Source: Variovorax paradoxus (lineage in GTDB: Bacteria; Pseudomonadota; Gammaproteobacteria; Burkholderiales; Burkholderiaceae_C). Taken from it: DNA of 64,000 bases. The stretch is from positions 1,722,001 through 1,786,000 of the forward strand of contig NZ_LR743507.1 of the NCBI RefSeq assembly GCF_902712855.1, read 5' to 3'. Both the position numbers and the translations under genes were made by a program. The notes under the pieces are model-generated. The model ran no database searches and had not been told where the DNA came from. It saw only the letters and a program-made list of their open reading frames with translations. Shown here piece after piece: positions 43,032 to 52,053 of the stretch (positions within the stretch are counted from its first letter, which is position 1; each line of letters begins with the position of its first letter).

Positions 43032-44020
43032 GATGGTGTGGCTCCACAGGTGCGGTAGGTCGGCGGATTCTGCGGGGTCTGCGCGATCCTTGCCGCGGGC
43101 GCCGCGTTGGCCCTGCGGTTCAGCGCGGTATGGATCAGCAGCGCCGCCACCACCATCGCCATGCCCACCACCTCGTTCGCGGTGGGCATCCTGCCGAGCG
43201 CGGCACTCATCAGCAGCGCCGACACCGGCACGAAGTTCAGGAACGCCGTGCCCGTGACGGCGCCGAGCGTGCGCACGCCGTAGTTGAAGGCCAGCACCGA
43301 GGCGGCCGAGGGCACCGCGCCCACGAACAGCATCGCCTGCCACGACAGGCGCAGGCCTTCCGCGGTGGGCGTCGCCGACCAGCCGAGCAGGCTGGCGCCG
43401 ACCGCGGCGACCAGCAGCACCGGCCACGAGGCCAGCACCGTGAGCGCGGTGTACTCGATCACGTCGAGCTCTGGCAGTCGCGCGGCGCCGCGCGTGTACC
43501 AGACCCAGCCCAGCGTGCCGCCGTAGGCGATGGCGTCGCCGAACAGCGTGGAGCCGCCGCTGGCACCATGGCCCCACAGCAGACCCGAGACGATCGCCAC
43601 GCCCAGCAGTGCCAGCGCGGTGGCGAGCAGCGCCCCGCGCGAGGGGCGCACGCCGTCGAGCGCCCAGCGCACCAGCTGCGTGGTCATCGGCGTGGTGGCG
43701 ATGATCACCGCGCCGTGCGAGGGCACCGAATGCGCCAGCCCGACCAGCAGCATCACGCTGAACACACCGAAGCCGGCGGCGCCGCGCAGCGCCAGCGTGG
43801 CGGCATGCCGGCGCAGCTTGCGCCAGGGCGCTGCGCCGCGCGGCAGCAACAGCAGCAGGAACAGCGATGCGGACAGCGTGTAGCGGACCAGCGTGAACCA
43901 CACGGGTTCGACATGGTGGAGCACGCCCTTGCTCACGAGGAACAGGGAACCCCACCCGGAGGTGGCGAACAGCAGTGCGGCGATGCCCGGCAGGCGCTGG
44001 CGGGAAGACGTCGAATTCAT
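43028..44020 (-). CDS. EamA/DMT family transporter
   Basis: 330 residues with ten hydrophobic helices in two EamA halves. The first half begins ALLFATSGWGSLFLVSKGVL, and each half ends in the typical PMTTQLVRWAL or VPVSALLMSAALG segment. The last 35 residues are polar. These inner-membrane proteins usually export metabolites. ATG 44020 has AAGAGG ten bases upstream on its strand. It is first in a two-gene operon with the Old Yellow Enzyme. Confidence 0.87.
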   Translation of the reverse strand: MNSTSSRQRLPGIAALLFATSGWGSLFLVSKGVLHHVEPVWFTLVRYTLSASLFLLLLLPRGAAPWRKLRRHAATLALRGAAGFGVFSVMLLVGLAHSVPSHGAVIIATTPMTTQLVRWALDGVRPSRGALLATALALLGVAIVSGLLWGHGASGGSTLFGDAIAYGGTLGWVWYTRGAARLPELDVIEYTALTVLASWPVLLVAAVGASLLGWSATPTAEGLRLSWQAMLFVGAVPSAASVLAFNYGVRTLGAVTGTAFLNFVPVSALLMSAALGRMPTANEVVGMAMVVAALLIHTALNRRANAAPAARIAQTPQNPPTYRTCGATPS

Positions 44021-44088
44021 GGAAGGAACCTCTTGGAACGGAAGGAAAGGGCCGGTCGGCCGATGTCCCGAGAATCGGCGCTGGCGCC

Positions 44089-44105
44089 TGCGATTGCCAT
44101 TCGCA
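44089..44105. promoter_or_regulatory. Inverted repeat, probable LysR operator
   Basis: TGCGATTGCCATTCGCA has five-base arms around seven bases and fits the T-N11-A form of LysR boxes. It lies midway between the EamA start (44020) and the LysR start (44172). Confidence 0.5.
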
Positions 44106-44171
44106 TCTTTGGACGGGGACCTCCAAAAAAGCGAACGGACTCCGGCGGCCCGCAAGCTCACAATCCGCTGC

Positions 44172-45050
44172 ATGGAGCTGTACCAACTCAAGACCTTCGT
44201 CGCCATCGCCAGCGAAGGCAGCCTGACCCGTGCGGCCGAGCGCGTGTTCACCAGCGCGCCCGCCGTCAGCGCGCAGCTCAAGGCGCTGGAAGACGAACTC
44301 GGCGTGAAGCTGTTCGAGCGCACGCCGCGCGGCATGTCGCTCACCGAGGCCGGCGTCAGCCTGCTCGAGGAGGCCGAGCGCACCCTGGCCTCGGCCACGC
44401 GCATGCGTTCGGCCGCCGAGCAGCTGCGCGGCGCCGCGCAGGGCGTGGTGCGCTTCGGCACGGTGGTCGATCCGGTCGCGCTGCGCCTTGGCGAAGTGCT
44501 GGTGACGCTGGCCGAGCGCCATCCGCAGGTCACGCTGCAGCTCAGGCAGGGGCTCTCGTTCGAGACGCTCGCCGCGGTGCAGCGCGGCGAACTCGACTGC
44601 GCCTACGTGCTCAGCGACAGCCCGGAAGTCGACGGCCTGGAGCTGGTCCGGCTCAGCGCGGTCGACCTGGTGGTGACCCTGCCGCTGCCGGTGGCCGAGG
44701 CGCAACCCGACCTGTCGATGGAACAGCTCACCGAGATGCCGTGGGTCGGCACGCCGCCCTCGTGCATCCTGCGCGTGCACCTCGACAGGCTCTTTGCCGG
44801 TGCCGGCCGCGAATACCGCCAGGGCCGCACCGCCGATGGCGAGAGCGCCATCCGCAGCATGGTCGCCAGCGGCATGGGCGCGGGACTGCTGCGCAGCGAC
44901 TACGCAGAGCAGGGCGAGCGCAACGGCGAACTGGCCATCTGGAAAGGTTGGCGCTCGCACACGTGGCTGTGCTGGGTGGCGCCGGCCGGCGGCAGGCGGA
45001 CGGTGGCGGCCGAGGCGGTGCGCAGCGCAGTGATGGAAGCCTGGGCCTGA
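44172..45050 (+). CDS. LysR family regulator
   Basis: 292 residues. The DNA-binding region MELYQLKTFVAIASEGSLTR, ERVFTSAPAVSAQLKALEDE, LFERTPRGMSLTEAG occupies residues 1-60. The effector domain starts GVVRFGTVVDPVALRLGEVL near 88 and includes a GELDCAYVLSD strand and SMVASGMGAGLL. It is divergent from the EamA-OYE operon and probably controls it. ATG 44172 starts at the helix-turn-helix; the longer upstream frame overlaps the EamA gene. Confidence 0.9.
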   Translation: MELYQLKTFVAIASEGSLTRAAERVFTSAPAVSAQLKALEDELGVKLFERTPRGMSLTEAGVSLLEEAERTLASATRMRSAAEQLRGAAQGVVRFGTVVDPVALRLGEVLVTLAERHPQVTLQLRQGLSFETLAAVQRGELDCAYVLSDSPEVDGLELVRLSAVDLVVTLPLPVAEAQPDLSMEQLTEMPWVGTPPSCILRVHLDRLFAGAGREYRQGRTADGESAIRSMVASGMGAGLLRSDYAEQGERNGELAIWKGWRSHTWLCWVAPAGGRRTVAAEAVRSAVMEAWA

Positions 45051-45174
45051 GCCGCAACCCACCCGCGCCGCCGGAGGTTCGCGCGGGCGCGGGGCAGCGG
45101 CATCGTCCGGGGCCGAAAACCCTGGGTTCCGGGGGTGGCACGGCCCCGTGCTCGCTGTCATCATTCGCCGCTGC

Positions 45175-48100
45175 ATGAACCAAGAGCCCACTTCCTTTTC
45201 CGATCTCCTGCGCCGCGCCAGGCAAGCCCTGTCGGACTCATCGGGTGCCTTGACGGGCTCCGCGCCCGCAACGGCCGAGGCGGGCTTCGTCGTGCTGATC
45301 GCGCTCGGCGAAGACGGCAGCCGCGCCCGCGTCGTCTCCGGCAACGGCGCCGACATCGAGGCCGCATGGCAGGCCGCCGCCAGCGCCGCCGATTCGCAGG
45401 CCCGCCGCGCCGCCCGGCCGCCGCAGCGCCTGCGTGCCGAACTGGTCGACCGGGTCACTCCCATGACCTGGGGCGCGCTCAAGGCGAAGCTGGCGCACTC
45501 CAGGCGCAACTACTTCAACCTCGGCATCGCGCTCGACGCGCGCTTCGAGGTCGCGCTGCTCGCACAGGAAATGCACGGCAGCGCCGTCCTCTACAACGGC
45601 GAGGTCGACCATGCCGAGCCCAACGCCGGCAACATGCGGCTGCACAGCAAGCGCCGGTTCGGGCGCGAGATCGACTTTCCGGCGGACGACGACGCCCCCG
45701 CGTGGTGCTTCACCACGCGCGCCGTGTACGTCGACGCCCACGGCGCGTGGCCGGTCGCGGCCGAAGGGCCGTCGGCGGGTTTTCGCGCGCTGCACGACTG
45801 GAATGTGCGCCAGGTGCATGCGATGGTCGACCACGCCGCCACCTACCTTGCGGAGCAGGTGAAACCCACGGGCGAGTTCCACTACGGCTGGTTCCCGTGC
45901 TTCGACCGCGCCATTCCCACCTACAACACGCTGCGCCATGCCAGCTCGACCTACGCGATGCTCGAGGCCTGGGAGCTCACGCGCAGCGACGCGCTCAGGT
46001 CGGCCATCGACCGCTCGCTGGCCTTCCTGACCGGCACGCTGATCCGGCCCGCCAACCTGCCGGACGGCACGCGCGCGGCCTACCTGCTGGACATCGGCAA
46101 CGAGATCAAGCTCGGCGGCAACGCGGTGTGCCTGCTCGCGCTGGTGAAGTACACCGAACTCACCGGCGACCGCGCGCACCTGGCGCTCATGGAGCAGCTC
46201 GCGCTCGGCATCCGCCACATGCAGGACCCGCAGACCGGCAGCTTCGTGCACGTGCTGAATGCACCGGGGCTCGACGTGAAGGCGAAGTTCCGCGTCATCT
46301 ACTACGACGGCGAGGCCGCCTTCGGGCTGATGCGGCTGTACGGCCTCACGCGCGACGCGCGCTGGCTGGCGATGGTCGAGAAGGCCTTCGAGCACTTCAT
46401 TGCCGCCGAGCACTGGCGCGCGCACGACCACTGGCTCAGCTATTGCGTCAACGAGCTCACGCGCTACCGCAGCGAAACGCGCTACTACCGCTTCGGCCTG
46501 CAGAACGTGTCGGGCTACCTCGACTTCGTGCTCGAGCGCATCACCACCTTTCCCACGCTGCTCGAGCTGATGATGGCCGCGCGCGAGATGGTGCTGCGGC
46601 TGGAGGCCGACCCCGCGCTGCGCCCGCTGCTGGACGGGCTCGACCGCGACAAGTTCGACCGCGCGCTGGAGTACCGCGCGCGCTACCTCGCCAACGGCCA
46701 CTTCTGGCCCGAGCTGGCGATGTTCTTCCGGAACCCGGCGCGCATCGCCGGGTCGTTCTTCATCAAGCACCACAGCTTCCGCGTGCGCATCGACGACGTG
46801 GAGCACTACCTGTCGGGGTACGTGGCGTACCACCGGATGCTGAAGGAGCGCGAGGCGCAGCCGGCGGTTGCCGTTGCGACGCCGGCCGGCACCGGGGTGG
46901 TGGCCTGGGGCGGCGACGTGAATCTGTCGCGCCGCCAGCACTACCGCCTGCACGAACTGGGCGGCGCGCACGCGATGCTCGGCGGCATTCCCGCGCTGCG
47001 CGAGGCCGACCTGCGCATCGTCAATCTCGAATGCGTGGTGGCGACCGCGGGCGAGCAGGGCGTGGACAAGAACGAGTCCGCGCCGTACTACTACCGCGCG
47101 CGGCCCGAGATGCTGGCGGTGCTCACCGAAGCCGGCATCGGCATGGTGGCCACCGCGAACAACCACAGCGGCGACTACGGCCCCGAGGCGCTCATGGAGC
47201 AGCACGCGCTGCTCGACGCCGCGGGCATCGCGCATGCCGGCACCGGCCGCACGCTGGAGGCCGCGCTGCGCCCCGCGTTCGGCCTTGCGGGCGGCGTGCG
47301 CGTGGCGCTGTTCTCGCTCGACGCCACGCAGCCGAGCTTCGCTGCGAGCGAGGAGCGCCCTGGTGCGGCATGGCTTGCGCTGGACAGGCCCGCCGCGTGG
47401 ACCGCCACGCTGACTCCGCGCATCGAGGCCGCACGCCGCGAGGCCGACGTGGTGCTGGTGGCGGTGCACTGGGGCGACAACCTCGAGACCGAGCCTTCGA
47501 AGGCCGAGATCGCCGTCGGCCACGCCATCGTCGACGCGGGCGCCGACGCGGTGCTCGGCACTTCCGCCCACGTGCTGCAGGGCATCGAGGTCTATCGCGG
47601 CCGGCCCATCCTGCACGACGCGGGCGACCTGCTGTTCGACTCGGTGCGCGACGATCTCGGCGACAGCGGCGTGTTCTTGCTCACGCTGGGACCGCGCGGC
47701 GTCGACGAAGTGGTGTTCACCCCCATCGGCGTCGGCTTCGGCTTCTCGCGGCAGCGCGAAGGCGACGAGGCCAGGGCACTGGCCGAGCGCTTCGCCGCGC
47801 AATGCCTCGCGCTCGGCACCGCGACGACGCTGCTGCCGGAAGGACGCTGCGCGGTGCGCCTGTCGCCGCCCGAACGGCCCCCGTTGCCCGTGCATCGCCC
47901 CGCCTCTCGAGCGCGCCCGGCCCCGGTCGTCGGCCCGGCGCCGGCACCCCGGCCCGAATGGACGGTCGACGCGGTGCCGGGGGATGCGCGCATCGAGCCG
48001 CTGCAGCTGGGGCCGCTGCGGCTCCTGGGCCTGCGCTGCTCGCCCCGGCAGATCGCCGGGCGGCGTCTGCTGTGGGTCGAATCCTTCTGGTCGGCCGATG

Positions 48101-49929
48101 CACCGGTGGCGCAGGACCTGCGCATCCAATTCCGCGCGCTGCCCATGCGCAGCACCCGCATGCCCGCATGGGGCGCGGGCATGGACCACGACCCTTGCGA
48201 CTGGATGTGGCCCACCAGCCGCTGGGAGCCGGGTCGCATCTACCGGGACCGGTACGCCCTGCGTCCGCCGCGCGCCGGCCTGCTGAGCAGCGACGTGCTG
48301 CAGCTCGAGGTGCGCGTGCGCACCGCGTCGCCCGGCATGGCGGAGCCGCCGCCCCGCCGCCTGGCGCTGTGGTGCGGCCTGCGCGTGCCCGCGCTGCCCA
48401 CGCCGCTGCCCGAGCGTGCGGCGCCCGTGCTCTCGGCCGACCGGCCCGGCGCCGGCAGGGCCGCCGCACCGGCCTGGACCGCCGAGCAGCTCCAGCAGGC
48501 GACGGGCGGGCACTGGCTGGTCGAACCGCCGCCCGGCTGGCTCGCCAATTCGGTGGTGCGCGGCCCGATCCACATGGGCCTGCTGCCCGCGCCGGCGCTG
48601 TTCATCGCCTCGGACGTCCGCACGCTGGCCGCGCACGAGAACTACAGCAAGCCGCGCACCGACCGATGGGACAGCCACCAGCAGCTGCCCGAGCTGCACG
48701 GCGCGCTGGCCGGTGCGGTGGTGGCGCATCCGGTCGAAGGCCTCGACCCGGCCTTCCCGCTGCTGCAGGTGCCGGACCCGATCGCCGCCATGATCGCCCT
48801 GGGCGCCGCCGCGCGCGAGCGCTTCCGCGGGTACGTGGTGGGCGTGACCGGCACGGTCGGCAAGTCGTCCACCATTGCCATGCTGCGCGACCTGCTGCCG
48901 GCGCGCGCGCGCGTGCATGCCACCGTCGGCAACTACAACTCGCGCGTGGGCGTGCCGGCCACCCTCGCCGGCCTGGCGCCCGACGCCGACGTGTGCATCC
49001 TCGAGATGGCGCAGAGCGGCCTGTGGATGGACCGCGGCCCGATCTCGCTGATGGCGCGGCCGCACGTGGCGCTCATCACCGAGATCGGCCTGTCGCAGAC
49101 CGGCAGAACGTCCACGCTGGCGCTCACGGCCGCGTACAAGTCGCGCATCTTCCTGGGGCTGGAGCCCGGCGGCGTGGCCATCGTGCCCGACCACATCGCC
49201 TGCCTGCGGCAGGTGGTGGACGCCGCGGCCTGCACCGCGGGCGCCATCTGGGTGGTGGGCCCCGGGCCGGACGCCAACGTGCGCGTGCTCGACACCCGCC
49301 CCGAGCCCGGCGGCGGATGCCGCGTGCGCATCGCCGTGCCGGGGCGCACGCACGAATACGTGTTTCCGGTCGACAGCGCGGGCCTGGTGCGCAATTCGGC
49401 ATTGGCCTTCGCTGCGCTGATGGCCATGGGCTTCGATGCAGAGGCCGCCTGCGCGCGCATGCCGCAGGTGCGGCTGCCCGCATCGGTGATGCAGGTGCGC
49501 GCGCTGCGCACCCGGGCCGGCGTGCAGGCCACGCTGATCGACGACAGCTGGAATGCCGAGGTCATGTCGATGCGCAACGCCATGGAATTCGTGCGCACCT
49601 ACCAGCGCGCGCCGAACGGTCCGGTGGTGCGCAGGATCGGCGTGCTCGGGCGCATCGTCAATCTCGCCAGCGAGGCCGAGGCCATGCACCGCAGCCTGGC
49701 CGCGCCGGTGCTCGCGTCGGGCATCGAGCATCTGGTGACGCACGGCGACGAGATGCGCTGGCTGCGCGAGGAGATGCCCGTCGGGCTGCTCGGCCCGCAC
49801 TTCGACGACGCGGCGCAGCTCGCGGGCTACCTCGGCGGCATCCTGCGCGACGGCGACCTCGTGCTGGTGAAAGGCGATCGCGACCGGTCGGACTTCGGCC
49901 ACATCCCCGGCCTGCTGCAGCAGCTATGA
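45175..49929 (+). CDS. Giant CapA-like metallophosphatase / MurF-like ligase fusion
   Basis: 1584 residues, cytosolic by lack of signal or membrane helix. Residues 1-200 match nothing I know (AVLYNGEVDHAEPNAGNMRL). Residues 210-560 look like an (alpha/alpha) toroid of glycosidase or C5-epimerase type (FHYGWFPCFDRAIPTYNTLR). Residues 570-860 are a PGA_cap/CapA domain: VVAWGGDVNLSRR, IVNLECVVA, ATANNHSGDYG, VHWGDN, GTSAHVLQGIEVY. Residues 925-1075 form a beta-rich insert. Residues 1100-1584 are a MurF-like ligase: WTAEQLQQATGGHWLVEPPP, ATP loop VGVTGTVGKSSTIAML near 1223, TVGNYNSRVGVPATL, LIDDSWNAEVMSM. CapA with a Mur-type ligase recalls poly-gamma-glutamate synthesis, but one chain is unusual. 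ATG 45175 is preferred over GTG 45148. The hydrolase gene is coupled by ATGA. Confidence 0.8.
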   Translation: MNQEPTSFSDLLRRARQALSDSSGALTGSAPATAEAGFVVLIALGEDGSRARVVSGNGADIEAAWQAAASAADSQARRAARPPQRLRAELVDRVTPMTWGALKAKLAHSRRNYFNLGIALDARFEVALLAQEMHGSAVLYNGEVDHAEPNAGNMRLHSKRRFGREIDFPADDDAPAWCFTTRAVYVDAHGAWPVAAEGPSAGFRALHDWNVRQVHAMVDHAATYLAEQVKPTGEFHYGWFPCFDRAIPTYNTLRHASSTYAMLEAWELTRSDALRSAIDRSLAFLTGTLIRPANLPDGTRAAYLLDIGNEIKLGGNAVCLLALVKYTELTGDRAHLALMEQLALGIRHMQDPQTGSFVHVLNAPGLDVKAKFRVIYYDGEAAFGLMRLYGLTRDARWLAMVEKAFEHFIAAEHWRAHDHWLSYCVNELTRYRSETRYYRFGLQNVSGYLDFVLERITTFPTLLELMMAAREMVLRLEADPALRPLLDGLDRDKFDRALEYRARYLANGHFWPELAMFFRNPARIAGSFFIKHHSFRVRIDDVEHYLSGYVAYHRMLKEREAQPAVAVATPAGTGVVAWGGDVNLSRRQHYRLHELGGAHAMLGGIPALREADLRIVNLECVVATAGEQGVDKNESAPYYYRARPEMLAVLTEAGIGMVATANNHSGDYGPEALMEQHALLDAAGIAHAGTGRTLEAALRPAFGLAGGVRVALFSLDATQPSFAASEERPGAAWLALDRPAAWTATLTPRIEAARREADVVLVAVHWGDNLETEPSKAEIAVGHAIVDAGADAVLGTSAHVLQGIEVYRGRPILHDAGDLLFDSVRDDLGDSGVFLLTLGPRGVDEVVFTPIGVGFGFSRQREGDEARALAERFAAQCLALGTATTLLPEGRCAVRLSPPERPPLPVHRPASRARPAPVVGPAPAPRPEWTVDAVPGDARIEPLQLGPLRLLGLRCSPRQIAGRRLLWVESFWSADAPVAQDLRIQFRALPMRSTRMPAWGAGMDHDPCDWMWPTSRWEPGRIYRDRYALRPPRAGLLSSDVLQLEVRVRTASPGMAEPPPRRLALWCGLRVPALPTPLPERAAPVLSADRPGAGRAAAPAWTAEQLQQATGGHWLVEPPPGWLANSVVRGPIHMGLLPAPALFIASDVRTLAAHENYSKPRTDRWDSHQQLPELHGALAGAVVAHPVEGLDPAFPLLQVPDPIAAMIALGAAARERFRGYVVGVTGTVGKSSTIAMLRDLLPARARVHATVGNYNSRVGVPATLAGLAPDADVCILEMAQSGLWMDRGPISLMARPHVALITEIGLSQTGRTSTLALTAAYKSRIFLGLEPGGVAIVPDHIACLRQVVDAAACTAGAIWVVGPGPDANVRVLDTRPEPGGGCRVRIAVPGRTHEYVFPVDSAGLVRNSALAFAALMAMGFDAEAACARMPQVRLPASVMQVRALRTRAGVQATLIDDSWNAEVMSMRNAMEFVRTYQRAPNGPVVRRIGVLGRIVNLASEAEAMHRSLAAPVLASGIEHLVTHGDEMRWLREEMPVGLLGPHFDDAAQLAGYLGGILRDGDLVLVKGDRDRSDFGHIPGLLQQL

Positions 49930-50867
49930 GCGCCGCGGCCTTCCTCCTGCGGCACACGCGCTGCGTCCTCGTGGTGCTCGCGCTGGTGCAGACCGCCTGC
50001 GCCCAGCGCACCGGGCCCGACGTGCCGCGGCCCTTCGCCGCCGGCAACGACGAGGTGCTGCACTGGAACCAGCCGGCCGACCGCGCCGGCTGCCCCGACC
50101 GGCGCGGCTACCTCTGGGTGCAGCCCGCCGAGGGCCCGGCCTGCATCCGCTACTTCGCGAGCGGCGACATCGACGGCGCACGCGTCGCCATCGTGCAGTT
50201 CTCGGGCGACCGCGATGGCGTGATGAACCAGGCGCCCACGCGCATCCCGGGCAACACCGAAGCGCTGCGCACCGTCGACGCGCAGCGCAATCGCGACCGT
50301 GCCGGCGTGCCGTGGATCTTCGTGGCGCGGCCCGGCACCTACGGCTCGTCGGGCGACCACCGCAGGCGGCGCGAGCCGGTCGAGTTCCACGCGCTCGATG
50401 CGGCGCTCGACGCGCTGATGCAGCGCCACCGCATCCAGCGCATCGTGATCCTCGGCCACAGCGGCGGCGCCACCGCCGGCGCCGCGCTGCTGACCATGGG
50501 CCGCACGCGCATCGCCTGCGCGGTGCTCACCTCGGGCGCCTACGGCCTGCTGGAGCGCGCGCGCATGCTGGGCCTGTCGAGAGGCGGGCGCACCGACACC
50601 ACCGGCAGCACGCAGTTCTACGATCCGCTCGACCATGTCGCGGGCATCGCGCGCGACCCGGCGCGCCGCATCGTGCTGATCGGCAGCCGCGAGGACCGCA
50701 ACACGCCCTTCGCGCTGCAGGAGCGCTTCGGCGATGCCGTCGCCAGGGCGGGCCACCGCGTCGAGGTGCAGGCGCATGCGGCGGAGCCGCCGCTGTACCA
50801 CGACCTGACCGACGGCATCGGCCTGCTCACCGCTTCGCAGTGCGCGCGCGAAGCGGCGTTGCAGTAG
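49926..50867 (+). CDS. Secreted alpha/beta hydrolase
   Basis: 313 residues. The N-terminal helix LLRHTRCVLVVLALVQTACA looks like a signal peptide; QTAC might be a poor lipobox. The nucleophile elbow is VILGHSGGATAGAALL near residue 180 (GxSxG), with the acid probably in VLIGSREDRNTPFA near 255 and the histidine in PPLYHDLTDG near 290. YLWVQPAEGPACIRYF near residue 60 is an extra cap segment. The start overlaps the stop of the giant ligase (ATGA), so the two are co-produced, suggesting that this enzyme trims or transfers the product outside the cytoplasm. That role is inference. Confidence 0.75.
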   Translation: MSAAAFLLRHTRCVLVVLALVQTACAQRTGPDVPRPFAAGNDEVLHWNQPADRAGCPDRRGYLWVQPAEGPACIRYFASGDIDGARVAIVQFSGDRDGVMNQAPTRIPGNTEALRTVDAQRNRDRAGVPWIFVARPGTYGSSGDHRRRREPVEFHALDAALDALMQRHRIQRIVILGHSGGATAGAALLTMGRTRIACAVLTSGAYGLLERARMLGLSRGGRTDTTGSTQFYDPLDHVAGIARDPARRIVLIGSREDRNTPFALQERFGDAVARAGHRVEVQAHAAEPPLYHDLTDGIGLLTASQCAREAALQ

Positions 50868-50934
50868 CAGGCGCAGACGCGACACCGCGGCCCGGCACGA
50901 ATCCACACCACACGAAGACCGTTCCAGGAGACCC

Positions 50935-52014
50935 ATGAGCACCAGCCCCATCACCACGCGCGAGTACGGCCACATGCCCGACGGCCGCCCCGTCACCGAG
51001 TACACCCTCGACAACGGCCGGGGCCTCAGCCTGAGCGCCATCAACCTCGGCGGCATCGTCACCGCGCTGCGCGTGCCCGACCGTCACGGGCGCAGCACGA
51101 GCGTGGTGCTCGGGCTGCCCTCGCTGGCCGAGTACCTGAAGCCGCATCCGCACCTTGGCACGGTGGTGGGACGCTATGCGAACCGCATCGCGCGCGGCCG
51201 CTTCACGCTCGACGGCACGGCGCACCAGCTCGGTCTGAACAACGGCGTGAATTCGCTGCACGGCGGCGCCACCGGCTTCGGCAAGCGCTACTGGGACATC
51301 GTGCCGCTGTCGGCGCAGGACGCTGGCGGCGACGTGGCCATCGAGCTGCGCTACACCAGCGCCGACGGGGAGGAGGGCTACCCGGGCGAGGTGCGGCTCA
51401 CGCTGCGCTACACGCTGGCTGCCGCATCGAACAGCTGGCGCATCGACTACAGCGCCGTCACCGACCGGCCCACCGTGCTCAACCTGAGCCACCACGACTA
51501 TTTCAACCTCGCCGGCAGCGGTTCGGTGCTCGACCACCGGCTGATGCTGGCGGCCAGCCGCTACTGCCCGGTGGACGACACGCTGATTCCGCTCGGGCTG
51601 GCCGACGTGGCCTCCACCCCCTTCGACTTCCGCACGCCCACACGCATCGGCGAGCGCATCCGCGAGGGCCACGAGCAACTGATGCGCGCGCACGGCTACG
51701 ACCACAACTGGGTGCTCGACCGCGGCGATGCGGCACAGGGCCTCGCGCTCGCCGCGCGCCTGGAGCACGAGGCCTCGGGCCGCGCGATGGAAGTGCACAC
51801 CAGCCAGCCGGGCGTGCAGTTCTATTCGGGCAACTTCCTCGATGGAAGCCTGTTCGGCAGCGCGGGCGCCAGCCTGCGCCAGGGAGATGGCCTCTGCCTC
51901 GAGACGCAGCACTTTCCGGACTCGCCGAACCAGCCGGAATTTCCGAGCACCGTGCTGCGCCCCGGCGAGCGCTTCCAGAGCGCGACGGAGCACCGCTTCG
52001 GCCTGATCGCCTGA
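50935..52014 (+). CDS. galM: Aldose 1-epimerase (galactose mutarotase)
   Basis: 359 residues. The catalytic histidine is in LNLSHHDYFNLAGSG near residue 185 and the catalytic glutamate in LCLETQHFPDSPNQPEFPST near residue 325; GRYANRIARGRF and NSLHGGATGFGKRYWD are also family marks. It interconverts alpha and beta anomers of galactose, arabinose, xylose or glucose, preparing substrate for the dehydrogenase. ATG 50935 has AGGAG four bases upstream. No signal peptide is seen, so it acts in the cytosol. It begins the sugar locus. Confidence 0.92.
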   Translation: MSTSPITTREYGHMPDGRPVTEYTLDNGRGLSLSAINLGGIVTALRVPDRHGRSTSVVLGLPSLAEYLKPHPHLGTVVGRYANRIARGRFTLDGTAHQLGLNNGVNSLHGGATGFGKRYWDIVPLSAQDAGGDVAIELRYTSADGEEGYPGEVRLTLRYTLAAASNSWRIDYSAVTDRPTVLNLSHHDYFNLAGSGSVLDHRLMLAASRYCPVDDTLIPLGLADVASTPFDFRTPTRIGERIREGHEQLMRAHGYDHNWVLDRGDAAQGLALAARLEHEASGRAMEVHTSQPGVQFYSGNFLDGSLFGSAGASLRQGDGLCLETQHFPDSPNQPEFPSTVLRPGERFQSATEHRFGLIA

Positions 52015-52053
52015 GCCATCGCGTTGCGGGCGGCGCGCGCCGCTGCGATGTCT

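Noticed and set aside
43893..44171. Longer start of the LysR gene at 43893
   Set aside because: It would overlap the EamA gene on the other strand and precede the DNA-binding domain with unrelated residues.
45238..49902. A very long open frame on the minus strand opposite the giant ligase gene
   Set aside because: The protein would be arginine, alanine and histidine rich with no domain; such antisense frames are usual in GC-rich genes and the plus-strand protein has clear CapA and MurF motifs.
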